From JAAFIP01 sp043772355 (GTDB taxonomy: Bacteria; Pseudomonadota; Gammaproteobacteria; Burkholderiales; Burkholderiaceae_C), in the NCBI GenBank assembly GCA_043772355.1, contig JAYVGI010000226.1, positions 1 through 38,883 on the forward strand: a stretch of DNA of 38,883 bases. The letters are read 5' to 3'. Below, one piece after another: positions 1-6,652 of the stretch (position 1 is its first letter; every line of letters begins with the position of its first letter). The notes beneath the pieces were generated by a model, which saw only the letters and a list, made by a program, of their open reading frames with translations, searched no databases and was not told where the DNA came from. A program made the position numbers and the translations under genes.

Positions 1-750
1 CGCCTGTTTCGCTTCAGCTCGTTTTATGTCAACAAGAAAAGCGGCATCAAAAGCGTGAAAGACCTGATGGGCAAAAAAATCGGCTCACCCGAATGGGCGC
101 ACTCCGCCGCTGTCTACATGCGTGGCTGGCTGCATAACGAAATGGGTGTCAAGCTGACCGATGTGCATTGGTACCAAGCTGGTGCCAACGCACCAGGACG
201 CGAAGAAAAGGTAGAGATCACATTGCCGCAAGACGTGAAGCTGACGCGGGTAGCCAACAAGTCGCTCAGCGAGATGCTGGCCAGCGGCGAGATTGACTGC
301 GCCATCATCGCCCGCCCGCCCACCTGCTTTCTGGAAGGCCACCCCGACGTAGAGCGCCTGCTGCCCAACTACCTGGAGATGGAGGAAGACTACTTTGACA
401 AAACCAAGGTCTGGCCCATCATGCACATCATCGCCATGAAGCGCTCCATCTTGGAGGAGCACCCCTGGGTGGCGCGCAATATGTACAACGCGTTTTTAGA
501 GTCCAAGCGCCGCAGTATCGAGCGCCTGCTCGACCCCGCAGTCTCGCGCTACCCCCTGGCCTGGCTGTCCACCTACGCGCGCAAGATGCGCGACAAGTTC
601 GATGGTGACCCCTTCCCCTACGGCATTGAAGAAAACCGCCCCACCTGGGAGCAAATGGCGCTGTACACCTACCAGCAAGGTATCGCTCATCGCCAGTTCA
701 CACCCGAGGATATTTTCCCCGCAGGTATCATGACCAAGATCGTTATTTAA
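1..750 (+). CDS. 4,5-dihydroxyphthalate decarboxylase-like protein (Pht5/NMT1-like fold), 5' truncated
   Basis: The reading frame is open from the first base, so the N-terminus lies outside the window and 249 codons remain. The family holds Pht5, which decarboxylates 4,5-dihydroxyphthalate to protocatechuate, and shares the type II periplasmic-binding-protein fold. Family-like blocks seen are KKIGSPEWAHSAAVYMRGWL, an LSEMLASGEIDCAI segment, a YFDKTKVWPIMHIIAMKR segment, and PYGIEENR near the C-terminus. The next gene starts 16 bases downstream and encodes a class II aldolase-fold protein, a fold that also contains dihydroxyphthalate decarboxylases (PhtC), so a role in aromatic carboxylate breakdown is sensible. 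No signal peptide can be judged because the start is missing. It could instead be a solute-binding relative without enzyme activity. Confidence 0.75.
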   Translation, partial: RLFRFSSFYVNKKSGIKSVKDLMGKKIGSPEWAHSAAVYMRGWLHNEMGVKLTDVHWYQAGANAPGREEKVEITLPQDVKLTRVANKSLSEMLASGEIDCAIIARPPTCFLEGHPDVERLLPNYLEMEEDYFDKTKVWPIMHIIAMKRSILEEHPWVARNMYNAFLESKRRSIERLLDPAVSRYPLAWLSTYARKMRDKFDGDPFPYGIEENRPTWEQMALYTYQQGIAHRQFTPEDIFPAGIMTKIVI

Positions 751-766
751 CTATATCAAGCACGCC

Positions 767-1516
767 ATGACAGACAGCACACCACTCTCCGGCGGCGCAG
801 TTGCCAGCGAGCTACTAAGCGATCTGGCCGCCGCCGGCCACATCCTGGTAGCCCAAGGCGTGATGGACGGCTTTGGCCATGTGTCCATGCGCCACCCCAC
901 TGCGCCCCATCGCTATTTGATGGCCCGCTCGGTCGCACCCGCTTTGGTTACGCCGGACGACATCATCGAATACACCCTGGACAGCCAGCCCTGCAACGCC
1001 AACGGTCGCAACAGCTTTTTAGAGCGCTTCATCCACGGCGAGATCTACAAAGCACGGCCCGATGTGATGTCGGTGGTGCACAGCCACTCACCCTCCGTCG
1101 TGCCCTTTGGCCATGTGAAGCAACCCATGCAGGCCATGTTCCACAACGCCGCCTTTTTGGCCGAGGGCGTGCCGGTGTTTGACATCCGCGAAAAATTTGG
1201 CGCTACCGACATGCTGGTAGGCAATGGCGACAAGGGCGTGGCCTTGGCCCAGGTGCTGGGCAAAAAGCATGTGTGTTTGATGCGCGCCCACGGCAGCGTG
1301 GCCTGCGGCGCGTCGCTGCAAACCGCAGTGTTCCGCGCCGTGTACACCGAGGTGAATGCCCGCATCCAGCACTGGACCGTAGCGCTGGCCGATGGCGAAC
1401 CCATGGCCGCACTAGACAGCGAAGAAGGCCGCCTGGCCGATGCTGTCAACCAAAACGCCGCCCTGCGCGCCTGGGAGCTGTGGCGCGCGCAGGTACGCAA
1501 ACAATTTAACTGGTAA
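767..1516 (+). CDS. Class II aldolase/adducin-family protein, possible aromatic decarboxylase (paralogue A)
   Basis: This is a 249-residue class II aldolase fold. The zinc-site histidines H105 and H107 (VVHSHS) and H175 (RAHG) and the catalytic-type glutamate E86 (LERFIH) are all present, so it should be an active metal enzyme. The family covers fuculose-phosphate aldolase and also actinobacterial PhtC, a 3,4-dihydroxyphthalate decarboxylase, which fits the aromatic context better than sugar metabolism. It follows the Pht5-like gene by 16 bases and precedes another class II aldolase gene by 67 bases, so the three probably form one operon. It closely resembles the gene at 31911 (shared DGFGHVS, ARS-APALV, HSHSP and IPFG/VPFG blocks). 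The substrate is unknown. Confidence 0.85.
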   Translation: MTDSTPLSGGAVASELLSDLAAAGHILVAQGVMDGFGHVSMRHPTAPHRYLMARSVAPALVTPDDIIEYTLDSQPCNANGRNSFLERFIHGEIYKARPDVMSVVHSHSPSVVPFGHVKQPMQAMFHNAAFLAEGVPVFDIREKFGATDMLVGNGDKGVALAQVLGKKHVCLMRAHGSVACGASLQTAVFRAVYTEVNARIQHWTVALADGEPMAALDSEEGRLADAVNQNAALRAWELWRAQVRKQFNW

Positions 1517-1583
1517 ACCCATAACTTATCGAACCATGGCGGGACAGATCTTTAGCGCTGTCCTCCACACATTAGGAGATCCT

Positions 1584-2252
1584 ATGACCGAGACCGACAT
1601 CAAACAGCAACTCGCCGACTGCATCCGCATGCTGGAGCAGTCCGACATCATCGACTACAACGGCCACGCCAGCATCCGCACCGAGCGCGGCATGTACATC
1701 AACGTCGGCTCCTGCCAGCGTAGCGCCCTTACCGTGGCCGACATCTGCCACATCGACATGGAAGGCAATGTGCTGGAGGGCAACGGCAAGCCGCCGCTAG
1801 AGTTCCACCTGCACGCCGGTGTGTACCGCGCCCGGCCCGAGGTGCAGGCCGTCGTGCATGCCCACCCCAAGTGGTCCACTTTCCTCACCATGGCGGGCCT
1901 AGACTACCTGCCCGTGTACGCCCAGGGCAGCCTGCTCTACCCCATGCCCGTACTCGACTCGCCCAACTCCATCAACAACAAACCCATGGCCGAGCGCCTG
2001 GCCGCCACGTTAGGCGACCGCCCCGCCGCGCTGATGAAGTCGCACGGCGGCGTGACCGTAGGCAAAACCATCGTCGAAGCCTTCGTGCTGGCCAACTACA
2101 TGGAAGACAACGCCTACCGCCAGTACATGGCCCTGCAAGTAGGCAAGCCCTACGTCTTCACCGACCACGAGATGGCCATGTGCAAAGAAAAGCTGTGGAA
2201 CGAGGCGCTGTTCAAGCGCGCTTGGGACCACTTTATGGCCAAGCTGAAGTAG
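1584..2252 (+). CDS. Class II aldolase-family protein (compact form), possible decarboxylase
   Basis: A 222-residue protein. The ATG at 1584 is preferred over upstream in-frame starts because AGGAG (1574-1578) lies five bases upstream and the protein then begins at the domain edge. Residues E73, H92, H94 and H154 coincide almost exactly with E73/H92/H94/H155 of fuculose-phosphate aldolase, so the metal and catalytic centre is intact. It is shorter and divergent from the upstream paralogue, which suggests a different step rather than a recent duplication. It is the last gene of the leading operon. A heptamer tandem repeat begins two bases after its stop codon. The reaction (retro-aldol or decarboxylation) cannot be decided from sequence. 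Confidence 0.85.
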   Translation: MTETDIKQQLADCIRMLEQSDIIDYNGHASIRTERGMYINVGSCQRSALTVADICHIDMEGNVLEGNGKPPLEFHLHAGVYRARPEVQAVVHAHPKWSTFLTMAGLDYLPVYAQGSLLYPMPVLDSPNSINNKPMAERLAATLGDRPAALMKSHGGVTVGKTIVEAFVLANYMEDNAYRQYMALQVGKPYVFTDHEMAMCKEKLWNEALFKRAWDHFMAKLK

Positions 2253-2253
2253 G

Positions 2254-2351
2254 CTTGCCCCTTGCCCCTTGCCCCTTGCCCCTTGCCCCTTGCGCCTTGC
2301 GCCTTGCCCCTTGCGCCTTGCGCCTTGCGCCTGGCGCCTGGCGCGTGGCGC
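2254..2351. repeat. Heptamer tandem repeat, 14 units with graded sequence
   Basis: Fourteen uninterrupted 7-base units start two bases after the stop codon at 2250-2252. In order there are five CTTGCCC, two CTTGCGC, one CTTGCCC, three CTTGCGC, two CTGGCGC and one GTGGCGC; a decayed unit (GTGGCTA) follows. The change along the array is directional, as expected for slippage followed by base changes. It is outside any supported gene. Confidence 0.9.
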
Positions 2352-2431
2352 GTGGCTAGCGCGCCGACCTGATCCGTCCAGCTTGGTGCTGCGTCCGAGT
2401 CAACAAGGCGCGAGCAAGCGGGAAAGCAAAT

Positions 2432-2507
2432 GGGGTCAGATCAAAATCCAGGACAAGCCCCTCTGCTCGGAGCGCGCAACACCCTAACGAAATTTTGCTC
2501 TGACCCC
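2432..2507. repeat. REP-like inverted repeat (GGGGTCAGA type)
   Basis: The arms are GGGGTCAGATCAAAAT at 2432-2447 and ATTTTGCTCTGACCCC at 2492-2507, matching at 15 of 16 positions when one is reverse-complemented. The 44-base spacer has no gene. Similar GGGGTCAGA-type sequences are known beside REP-associated tyrosine transposase genes in proteobacteria. No such transposase is present here, so this would be a non-autonomous copy. Confidence 0.6.
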
Positions 2508-2619
2508 TTTTGCGCAGTCTGCGGCGCACAAGACCCTCACCATGCCCCGCCTCACCCGCACAGACCTCGCAGCGCGCGCCTGCGATGGGGCCGCTTGGAA
2601 AACTACCTGGGAATACGCT

Positions 2620-3235
2620 TACTCATTAAATAGTAGCACTTCGTCTATGCAGATCAGTGGGGTACACAGGATGTGTCCAATAATGGGTCGGTTTACAGCG
2701 TCTGTGGCGCTCCACAGCGTTTTATTCCATTTCTAAATCATTGCTGTCGTTGTTGCGTCGCCTTGCCGTGCTACAGCACTGTCTGCGGCTCCGCGCCTAG
2801 ACATTAATGATGTAGAAATGGAATTAGCCGCCAGAACCGCGATTACCCGCTCCCCGCGAGTACCTGATCGCTATGTATTGCGTAGCGGTCAAGGTATATT
2901 TCTTGCTGGCTAACAGCTGATAGATGCAAAAAAGCAGTTCAAAATCGCTGTTTTAGAGCCTTTGGGAGGCTCTGGGAGCCTGAGAATTGGCTGGATACTA
3001 AAAATTGACCTGTTTGAGCGCTGTTTTTAGATCATATTGCGCTATAGCCAGCAAGAAACATGCGGGAGACGCTATGGAATAAGGAGTGCCCGTTTTGCCG
3101 AGCATGGTCGGTGGACGGTCAGTGGGGCAGATTTTCTGCCTCCAGCGGCCCGGTAGCCTGAAAACCTTCATTTCTACCCTCTACCCTGTGTACCCCACTG
3201 GCCTGTATAGACGAAGCGCTACTATTTAATGAGTA
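2620..3235. mobile_element. 616-bp non-autonomous element with 51-bp terminal inverted repeats
   Basis: The left end (2620-2670, starting TACTCATTAAATAGTAGC) and the reverse complement of the right end (3185-3235) agree over 51 bases with about four mismatches. No transposase or other credible coding region lies inside. The gene-free stretch 2253-3353 therefore holds, in order, the heptamer array, the REP-like repeat and this element, and I see nothing in the last 118 bases. The ends look like those of a MITE or a structured intergenic repeat. No clear target-site duplication can be named, because the similarity of the flanks fades gradually. A related diverged sequence lies at the far end of the window. 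Confidence 0.65.
2724..2824. repeat. Nested inverted repeat inside the 616-bp element
   Basis: ATTCCATTTCTAAATCATT at 2724-2742 pairs with AATGATGTAGAAATGGAAT at 2806-2824 (18 of 19 positions). The 63-base loop is GC-rich. It resembles betaproteobacterial palindromic intergenic repeats and may be an older insertion within the larger element. Confidence 0.6.
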
Positions 3236-3353
3236 CGTGTATTTCAAGGCGGCCCACTCGCAGGCCTGCGCTGCAAGGGTCTATGCGGGTGACGCTTGGG
3301 CTGCGGGGAGGGCTCTGCGCGCTGCAGACTGCGCAGGAGTTGCTCACTGCAAA

Positions 3354-4175
3354 TCACATAGAGCCAGAAAATCCCGTTTTACCAACGCTGCGTTGAAAGT
3401 ACCAAGTACTCACCGCCAGCATGAGCAATGCGATGACCGTAATGCCTACACCTATCCACACACTGTAAGCCTCCCACACAGCGGCCAGCACGGCCACATG
3501 CGCCTTGCCGTGGCTGACTGCTACTACGGCCAAAGCCAGACAAGCAATCACCGCACTCATCACCCGCCCAGCCTGCTGCGCCAAGCGCTCGCTGCGGCGC
3601 ACCAGCCAGTGCACCAGCAGGCCGTTACAGGTGTCGGCCAGCAGCATGCCCAGGCCAAAGCAGCCCGCCAGCAAAAACACCATGCCAAAGCCGCCCAGCT
3701 CATGCCCCTTGGCCGCCATCAAGCCCGCCTGCGCCAGCGAGTCCAGCGATATGGCAAAGGCAAAGCCCACGCCCATCGGGTGCGCCAGCGGCCCCATGGC
3801 GCGCAGCAGCCATGCCGCAAAGCCACCCGCCCCGTGCGCATGCCCATGTGCGTTGCCCCGCCAGCAATGGCGCAAGTTAGCCGCCGCCAGCCACAGCAAA
3901 AACGCGCTCGACACCCACAGCCCCAGCGCGTCCAGCCAGGCAGGCAACTGCACGCCCTGCCAGTAAAACACCGCCGTAGCCAGCAAAATCGTCAGGCTGT
4001 GCCCCATGGCAAACTGCAAGCCCGTTAAGCGCGCCGCCCAGTAGGCATGCGCCTTGCACCGCAACCGCGTCAGCCCATCAATCGCCGCAATATGGTCAGG
4101 GTCCATGCCGTGGCGCATGCCTAGGGCAACGAGCAGGCCCAGTGTGGTGAGGAGAGAAGTAGAGGGAAAATCCAT
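3354..4175 (-). CDS. NiCoT-family nickel/cobalt permease
   Basis: This 273-residue integral membrane protein should import Ni2+ or Co2+ across the inner membrane. The family signature HX4DH is present in TM2 as RHGMDPDHIAAID (residues 21-33), and the second signature region appears around MGHSLTILLATAVFYW. A His-containing loop (HGHAHGAGG) lies mid-protein, and about eight hydrophobic segments can be counted. An 8-bp inverted repeat overlaps the start codon and could be a metal-responsive operator. It is transcribed alone, but the only other His-rich metal-binding protein in the window is the EutA-like ATPase 2.5 kb away on the same strand. Nickel and cobalt cannot be told apart from sequence. 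Confidence 0.9.
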   Translation of the reverse strand: MDFPSTSLLTTLGLLVALGMRHGMDPDHIAAIDGLTRLRCKAHAYWAARLTGLQFAMGHSLTILLATAVFYWQGVQLPAWLDALGLWVSSAFLLWLAAANLRHCWRGNAHGHAHGAGGFAAWLLRAMGPLAHPMGVGFAFAISLDSLAQAGLMAAKGHELGGFGMVFLLAGCFGLGMLLADTCNGLLVHWLVRRSERLAQQAGRVMSAVIACLALAVVAVSHGKAHVAVLAAVWEAYSVWIGVGITVIALLMLAVSTWYFQRSVGKTGFSGSM

Positions 4176-4205
4176 GGTGTGACGATTTTAGTTTTTATCA
4201 CACCA
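4175..4205 (-). promoter_or_regulatory. Candidate metal-responsive operator at the Ni/Co permease start
   Basis: TGGTGTGA (4175-4182) and TCACACCA (4198-4205) form a perfect 8-bp inverted repeat separated by 15 bases and overlapping the first base of the permease start codon. The arrangement is close to the E. coli NikR site GTATGA-N16-TCATAC. Binding by a NikR-like repressor is inference, and no nikR gene is in the window. A CRP site is unlikely because its spacer is 6 bases. Confidence 0.45.
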
Positions 4206-4395
4206 CGACGAGTTACGGGTTTACCCATGCTTGGCTGCAATGACAGCAATTTTGCATGGCTAGATTGCCAAATATGGTTGTAGTCCTTTTCGTTAGGACG
4301 TAAGCCGCTACTAAATACGTAGTAAATAATTACCCTGTACATCACTGACTGGTCATCGAACGACGTGCGGGTCAGATCTGGCAGCAAATTGCCTC

Positions 4396-5679
4396 CTACT
4401 TTGAATTAAAAAGTGTTCGCAACGCTGCTATCGACATGGGCGGATCCGTGTGGTGAAGCATCGCATGACAATTTGGGCAAATCGGTATCAAATCAGTCAC
4501 TGGGTTCACCTCGCGCATTCCGTTTGCGTAAGCCAAAGGCTCGATGTGGTGAACGTGGATGTAGTCTTTGCCCACAGAACCATAAATATCTTCAAAGTTC
4601 ATTTCGCAGACAGCGCAATGACAACCGTGTTTGGCAATACATGCTGCGCGCGCTTTAGGGTTGCGCTCAGTAAAGGTAATTGTCACCGTCTTGAGTAGTC
4701 CTTCAAACATAGGCACATCAGATTCAACTTTGGGGCTACTTTGTATGTTTGAGGGGTACATGCTTGTTTGAACTTGCGCATTCAGCATATCTTCTGTGAC
4801 GGTCAATAGTTCGCCACTGCGAGGCATGGAGTCGGTTAGCTCGATGATTGAATTTAGCAGCTGAGCTGATTCTGGGCTCAACTTTCCCAGTCCTCGGGTC
4901 GCTTGATTGTCAAGATTTTCAGCGTCTGCGAATGTCAATCCACGTCTACCGTCTGCACGATCAAAAAGTAATTTCTTGGTTAACGCGGGTTCCAACCGTC
5001 GGTGTAGTTGCAAGGGACTTCCACCGTGTGTGTTTATGGCCCATTGACTGGCATCGTATAGGTTGTCATTACCTAAGATTTGTACTGCTGCGTCACGCGA
5101 CACTATTTCAACAATCTCCATTCGTCCGCCAAGGAGAAGATGTCCAGCGGACAGTGAAATTATGAATAAAATATCACCTGGAACAACCCCGCGCTGTTCA
5201 AACACGCCACTTCCAGAAGCTTGAATTGGCGCGCCATCAACGTTATTTTTGAGATTCCACAATGCGTATTGCCAGTGTGCAGTCCAAAATTGAGGTACTC
5301 TTTTTCCGGTTTCATTTGATATGGAACTAACGGCGGCGGAATGCCCACAAGCTAGAAGACCGGTCACTACTTCGTCGCGCAACTGCCATAGAAAGCCACG
5401 ATCATTTGTAGCTAGGCCAGTGGCAATTACATGCCACCACTCAAAATCGCCACCATTCAGGCCATCGGGATGCGAGCCTAAATGCTTATGCAGTTTGCGA
5501 CCAATGCGTCCCATGACTCCATTAACTTGTACTACGGCACTGAGTCCAAGAATAGTGCGTAGCTCACCGGCGCTAGCTGAGTGATCGGGAGATTGCAGCA
5601 ATGCTTCTAAAACTTGGCGATCAGTCGCCAGCAATGTTGGCACCACTTCTTTGACAGTCTTGATAAATTCAATATTCAT
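4396..5679 (-). CDS. HNH endonuclease-domain protein
   Basis: A 427-residue protein when started at ATG 5679; an upstream in-frame start at 5814 would add 45 low-complexity residues with no domain support. Neither start has a clear ribosome-binding site. The C-terminal 80 residues carry an HNH nuclease domain: CAVC, then YIHVHHIEPLA (from about residue 373), then DLIPICPNCHAMLHH, with the two CxxC pairs binding zinc. The N-terminal part (VKEVVPTLLATDRQVLEALL) resembles a helical or winged-helix region. A middle segment around VPGDILFIISL may be a small beta-barrel of PUA/EVE type, but this is uncertain. The gene is more AT-rich than the catabolic genes and lies next to a toxin-antitoxin pair, so it may be a defence or mobile-DNA nuclease. 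Confidence 0.75.
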   Translation of the reverse strand: MNIEFIKTVKEVVPTLLATDRQVLEALLQSPDHSASAGELRTILGLSAVVQVNGVMGRIGRKLHKHLGSHPDGLNGGDFEWWHVIATGLATNDRGFLWQLRDEVVTGLLACGHSAAVSSISNETGKRVPQFWTAHWQYALWNLKNNVDGAPIQASGSGVFEQRGVVPGDILFIISLSAGHLLLGGRMEIVEIVSRDAAVQILGNDNLYDASQWAINTHGGSPLQLHRRLEPALTKKLLFDRADGRRGLTFADAENLDNQATRGLGKLSPESAQLLNSIIELTDSMPRSGELLTVTEDMLNAQVQTSMYPSNIQSSPKVESDVPMFEGLLKTVTITFTERNPKARAACIAKHGCHCAVCEMNFEDIYGSVGKDYIHVHHIEPLAYANGMREVNPVTDLIPICPNCHAMLHHTDPPMSIAALRTLFNSK

Positions 5680-5877
5680 AATATTTTTTGAGTGTCGCAC
5701 GCATAGGGCCAAGAGAGTAAGGGCTGTCGATTTTTCAAAAAAGACTCTGATGCAAGCATAATTACCAGCTATTGAACTGCACTTACCCCTGCAGTCGATG
5801 CGTTTAGAGTGCAAGCAGCTATGAAAAAAATAGTAACCACACTTAAATTTAATCGAAATAAATTGAGCTTATCAGCG

Positions 5878-6213
5878 CTAATTTCGAATTGCCGCTACCT
5901 TCTGTAGAAGCTGGGGCAGTGCAGTTTGGACGGTATCCCAGACGATGTCCAGGTTGATGTCAAAGTAACCATGGGCAATACGGTTACGCATTCCGCGCCA
6001 GGGTATTTCGGGGTGGCTATTGGCAAACTCGGCGTACGACTCCATAATCTTGGTGGCTGCCTCACCGCAAATGATGACGCTCATCGTGACAGCTTGCTGC
6101 GTTCGCTTGTCGTCCAGGAAGTCGTCTTTTTGCAGCCCTTTGACATAAGTACAGGCATCTGTGGCAGCCTGCCGCATGTGGTCAAGGTAATCTTCAAGCC
6201 TGTTTTCCATCAT
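5878..6213 (-). CDS. hepT: HepT-like HEPN ribonuclease toxin (DUF86)
   Basis: A 111-residue all-helical HEPN protein. The RX4HXY RNase motif is present as RNRIAHGYFD near the C-terminus, so the active site is intact. It partners the overlapping nucleotidyltransferase gene upstream (ATGA, 4-bp overlap), the standard order of MNT-HEPN type VII toxin-antitoxin modules. In that family the MNT protein silences the toxin by adding AMP to the tyrosine of this motif, and that tyrosine is conserved here. The role may be plasmid or island maintenance or phage defence. Confidence 0.88.
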   Translation of the reverse strand: MMENRLEDYLDHMRQAATDACTYVKGLQKDDFLDDKRTQQAVTMSVIICGEAATKIMESYAEFANSHPEIPWRGMRNRIAHGYFDINLDIVWDTVQTALPQLLQKVAAIRN

Positions 6214-6500
6214 ACCGAACGGGCGTGTGCAATGACCTGGGCTCGAAATTTAATGGGTAAATCGCCTGGTGTGAGCACGTCAACACGTACGCCCAACAAG
6301 TCCTGTAGTTCCTCTTGCAGACCGCCCAGATCGAACAACGTTGCACCCGGTAGCGCATCTACCAAAATATCAAGATCACTGCCATCATGGTCGGTTCCTA
6401 ATACTGTGGAGCCGAAGACACGGGGGTTTGACGCGCTGTAGCGCCTTACCATGCTGCGCACAGCATCGCGTTTTGCTTCCAGGACTTGGGACGGTTTCAT
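6210..6500 (-). CDS. mntA: MntA-like minimal nucleotidyltransferase antitoxin
   Basis: A 96-residue minimal nucleotidyltransferase. The GSX10DXD catalytic motif is complete (GSTVLGTDHDGSDLDILVD), and VRVDVLTPGDL follows in the usual position for the third acidic residue. It should AMPylate and neutralise the HepT toxin encoded by the overlapping downstream gene. Both lie in a more AT-rich stretch between the HNH gene and the catabolic genes, which suggests horizontal acquisition. Confidence 0.88.
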   Translation of the reverse strand: MKPSQVLEAKRDAVRSMVRRYSASNPRVFGSTVLGTDHDGSDLDILVDALPGATLFDLGGLQEELQDLLGVRVDVLTPGDLPIKFRAQVIAHARSV

Positions 6501-6635
6501 GGAGTTAGATTATCACAAAACAGCGAGCGACGCGGTAAGGGCATCGATCTTGCAGAGTCACAAGCAAAGACACAAGAAAAATACCCAGTTTAAAATGAAA
6601 ATGCGCCAATAACCCAGGTGAATATAGCGTAAGAA

Positions 6636-6652
6636 GCTATAAAATCTATAGC
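6636..6652. repeat. Short GCTAT...ATAGC palindromic repeat
   Basis: GCTATAAAATCTATAGC, followed by TGCTTAC, matches the arrangement at 33895-33911. It is a short intergenic repeat type common in Comamonadaceae. It overlaps the last codons and the stop of the EutA-like gene. The gap 6501-6645 holds nothing else I can identify. Confidence 0.6.

Noticed and set aside
2269..2487. Frames reading through the heptamer array
   Set aside because: They are simple translations of the repeat (Leu/Ala/Pro/Cys periodic) and have no start signals.
3237..4028. A 263-codon plus-strand frame
   Set aside because: It is antisense to the Ni/Co permease and is a low-complexity Gln/His/Arg-rich translation with no family features.
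4121..4387. An 88-codon minus-strand frame before the permease
   Set aside because: It overlaps the permease start and the candidate operator and has no recognisable features.
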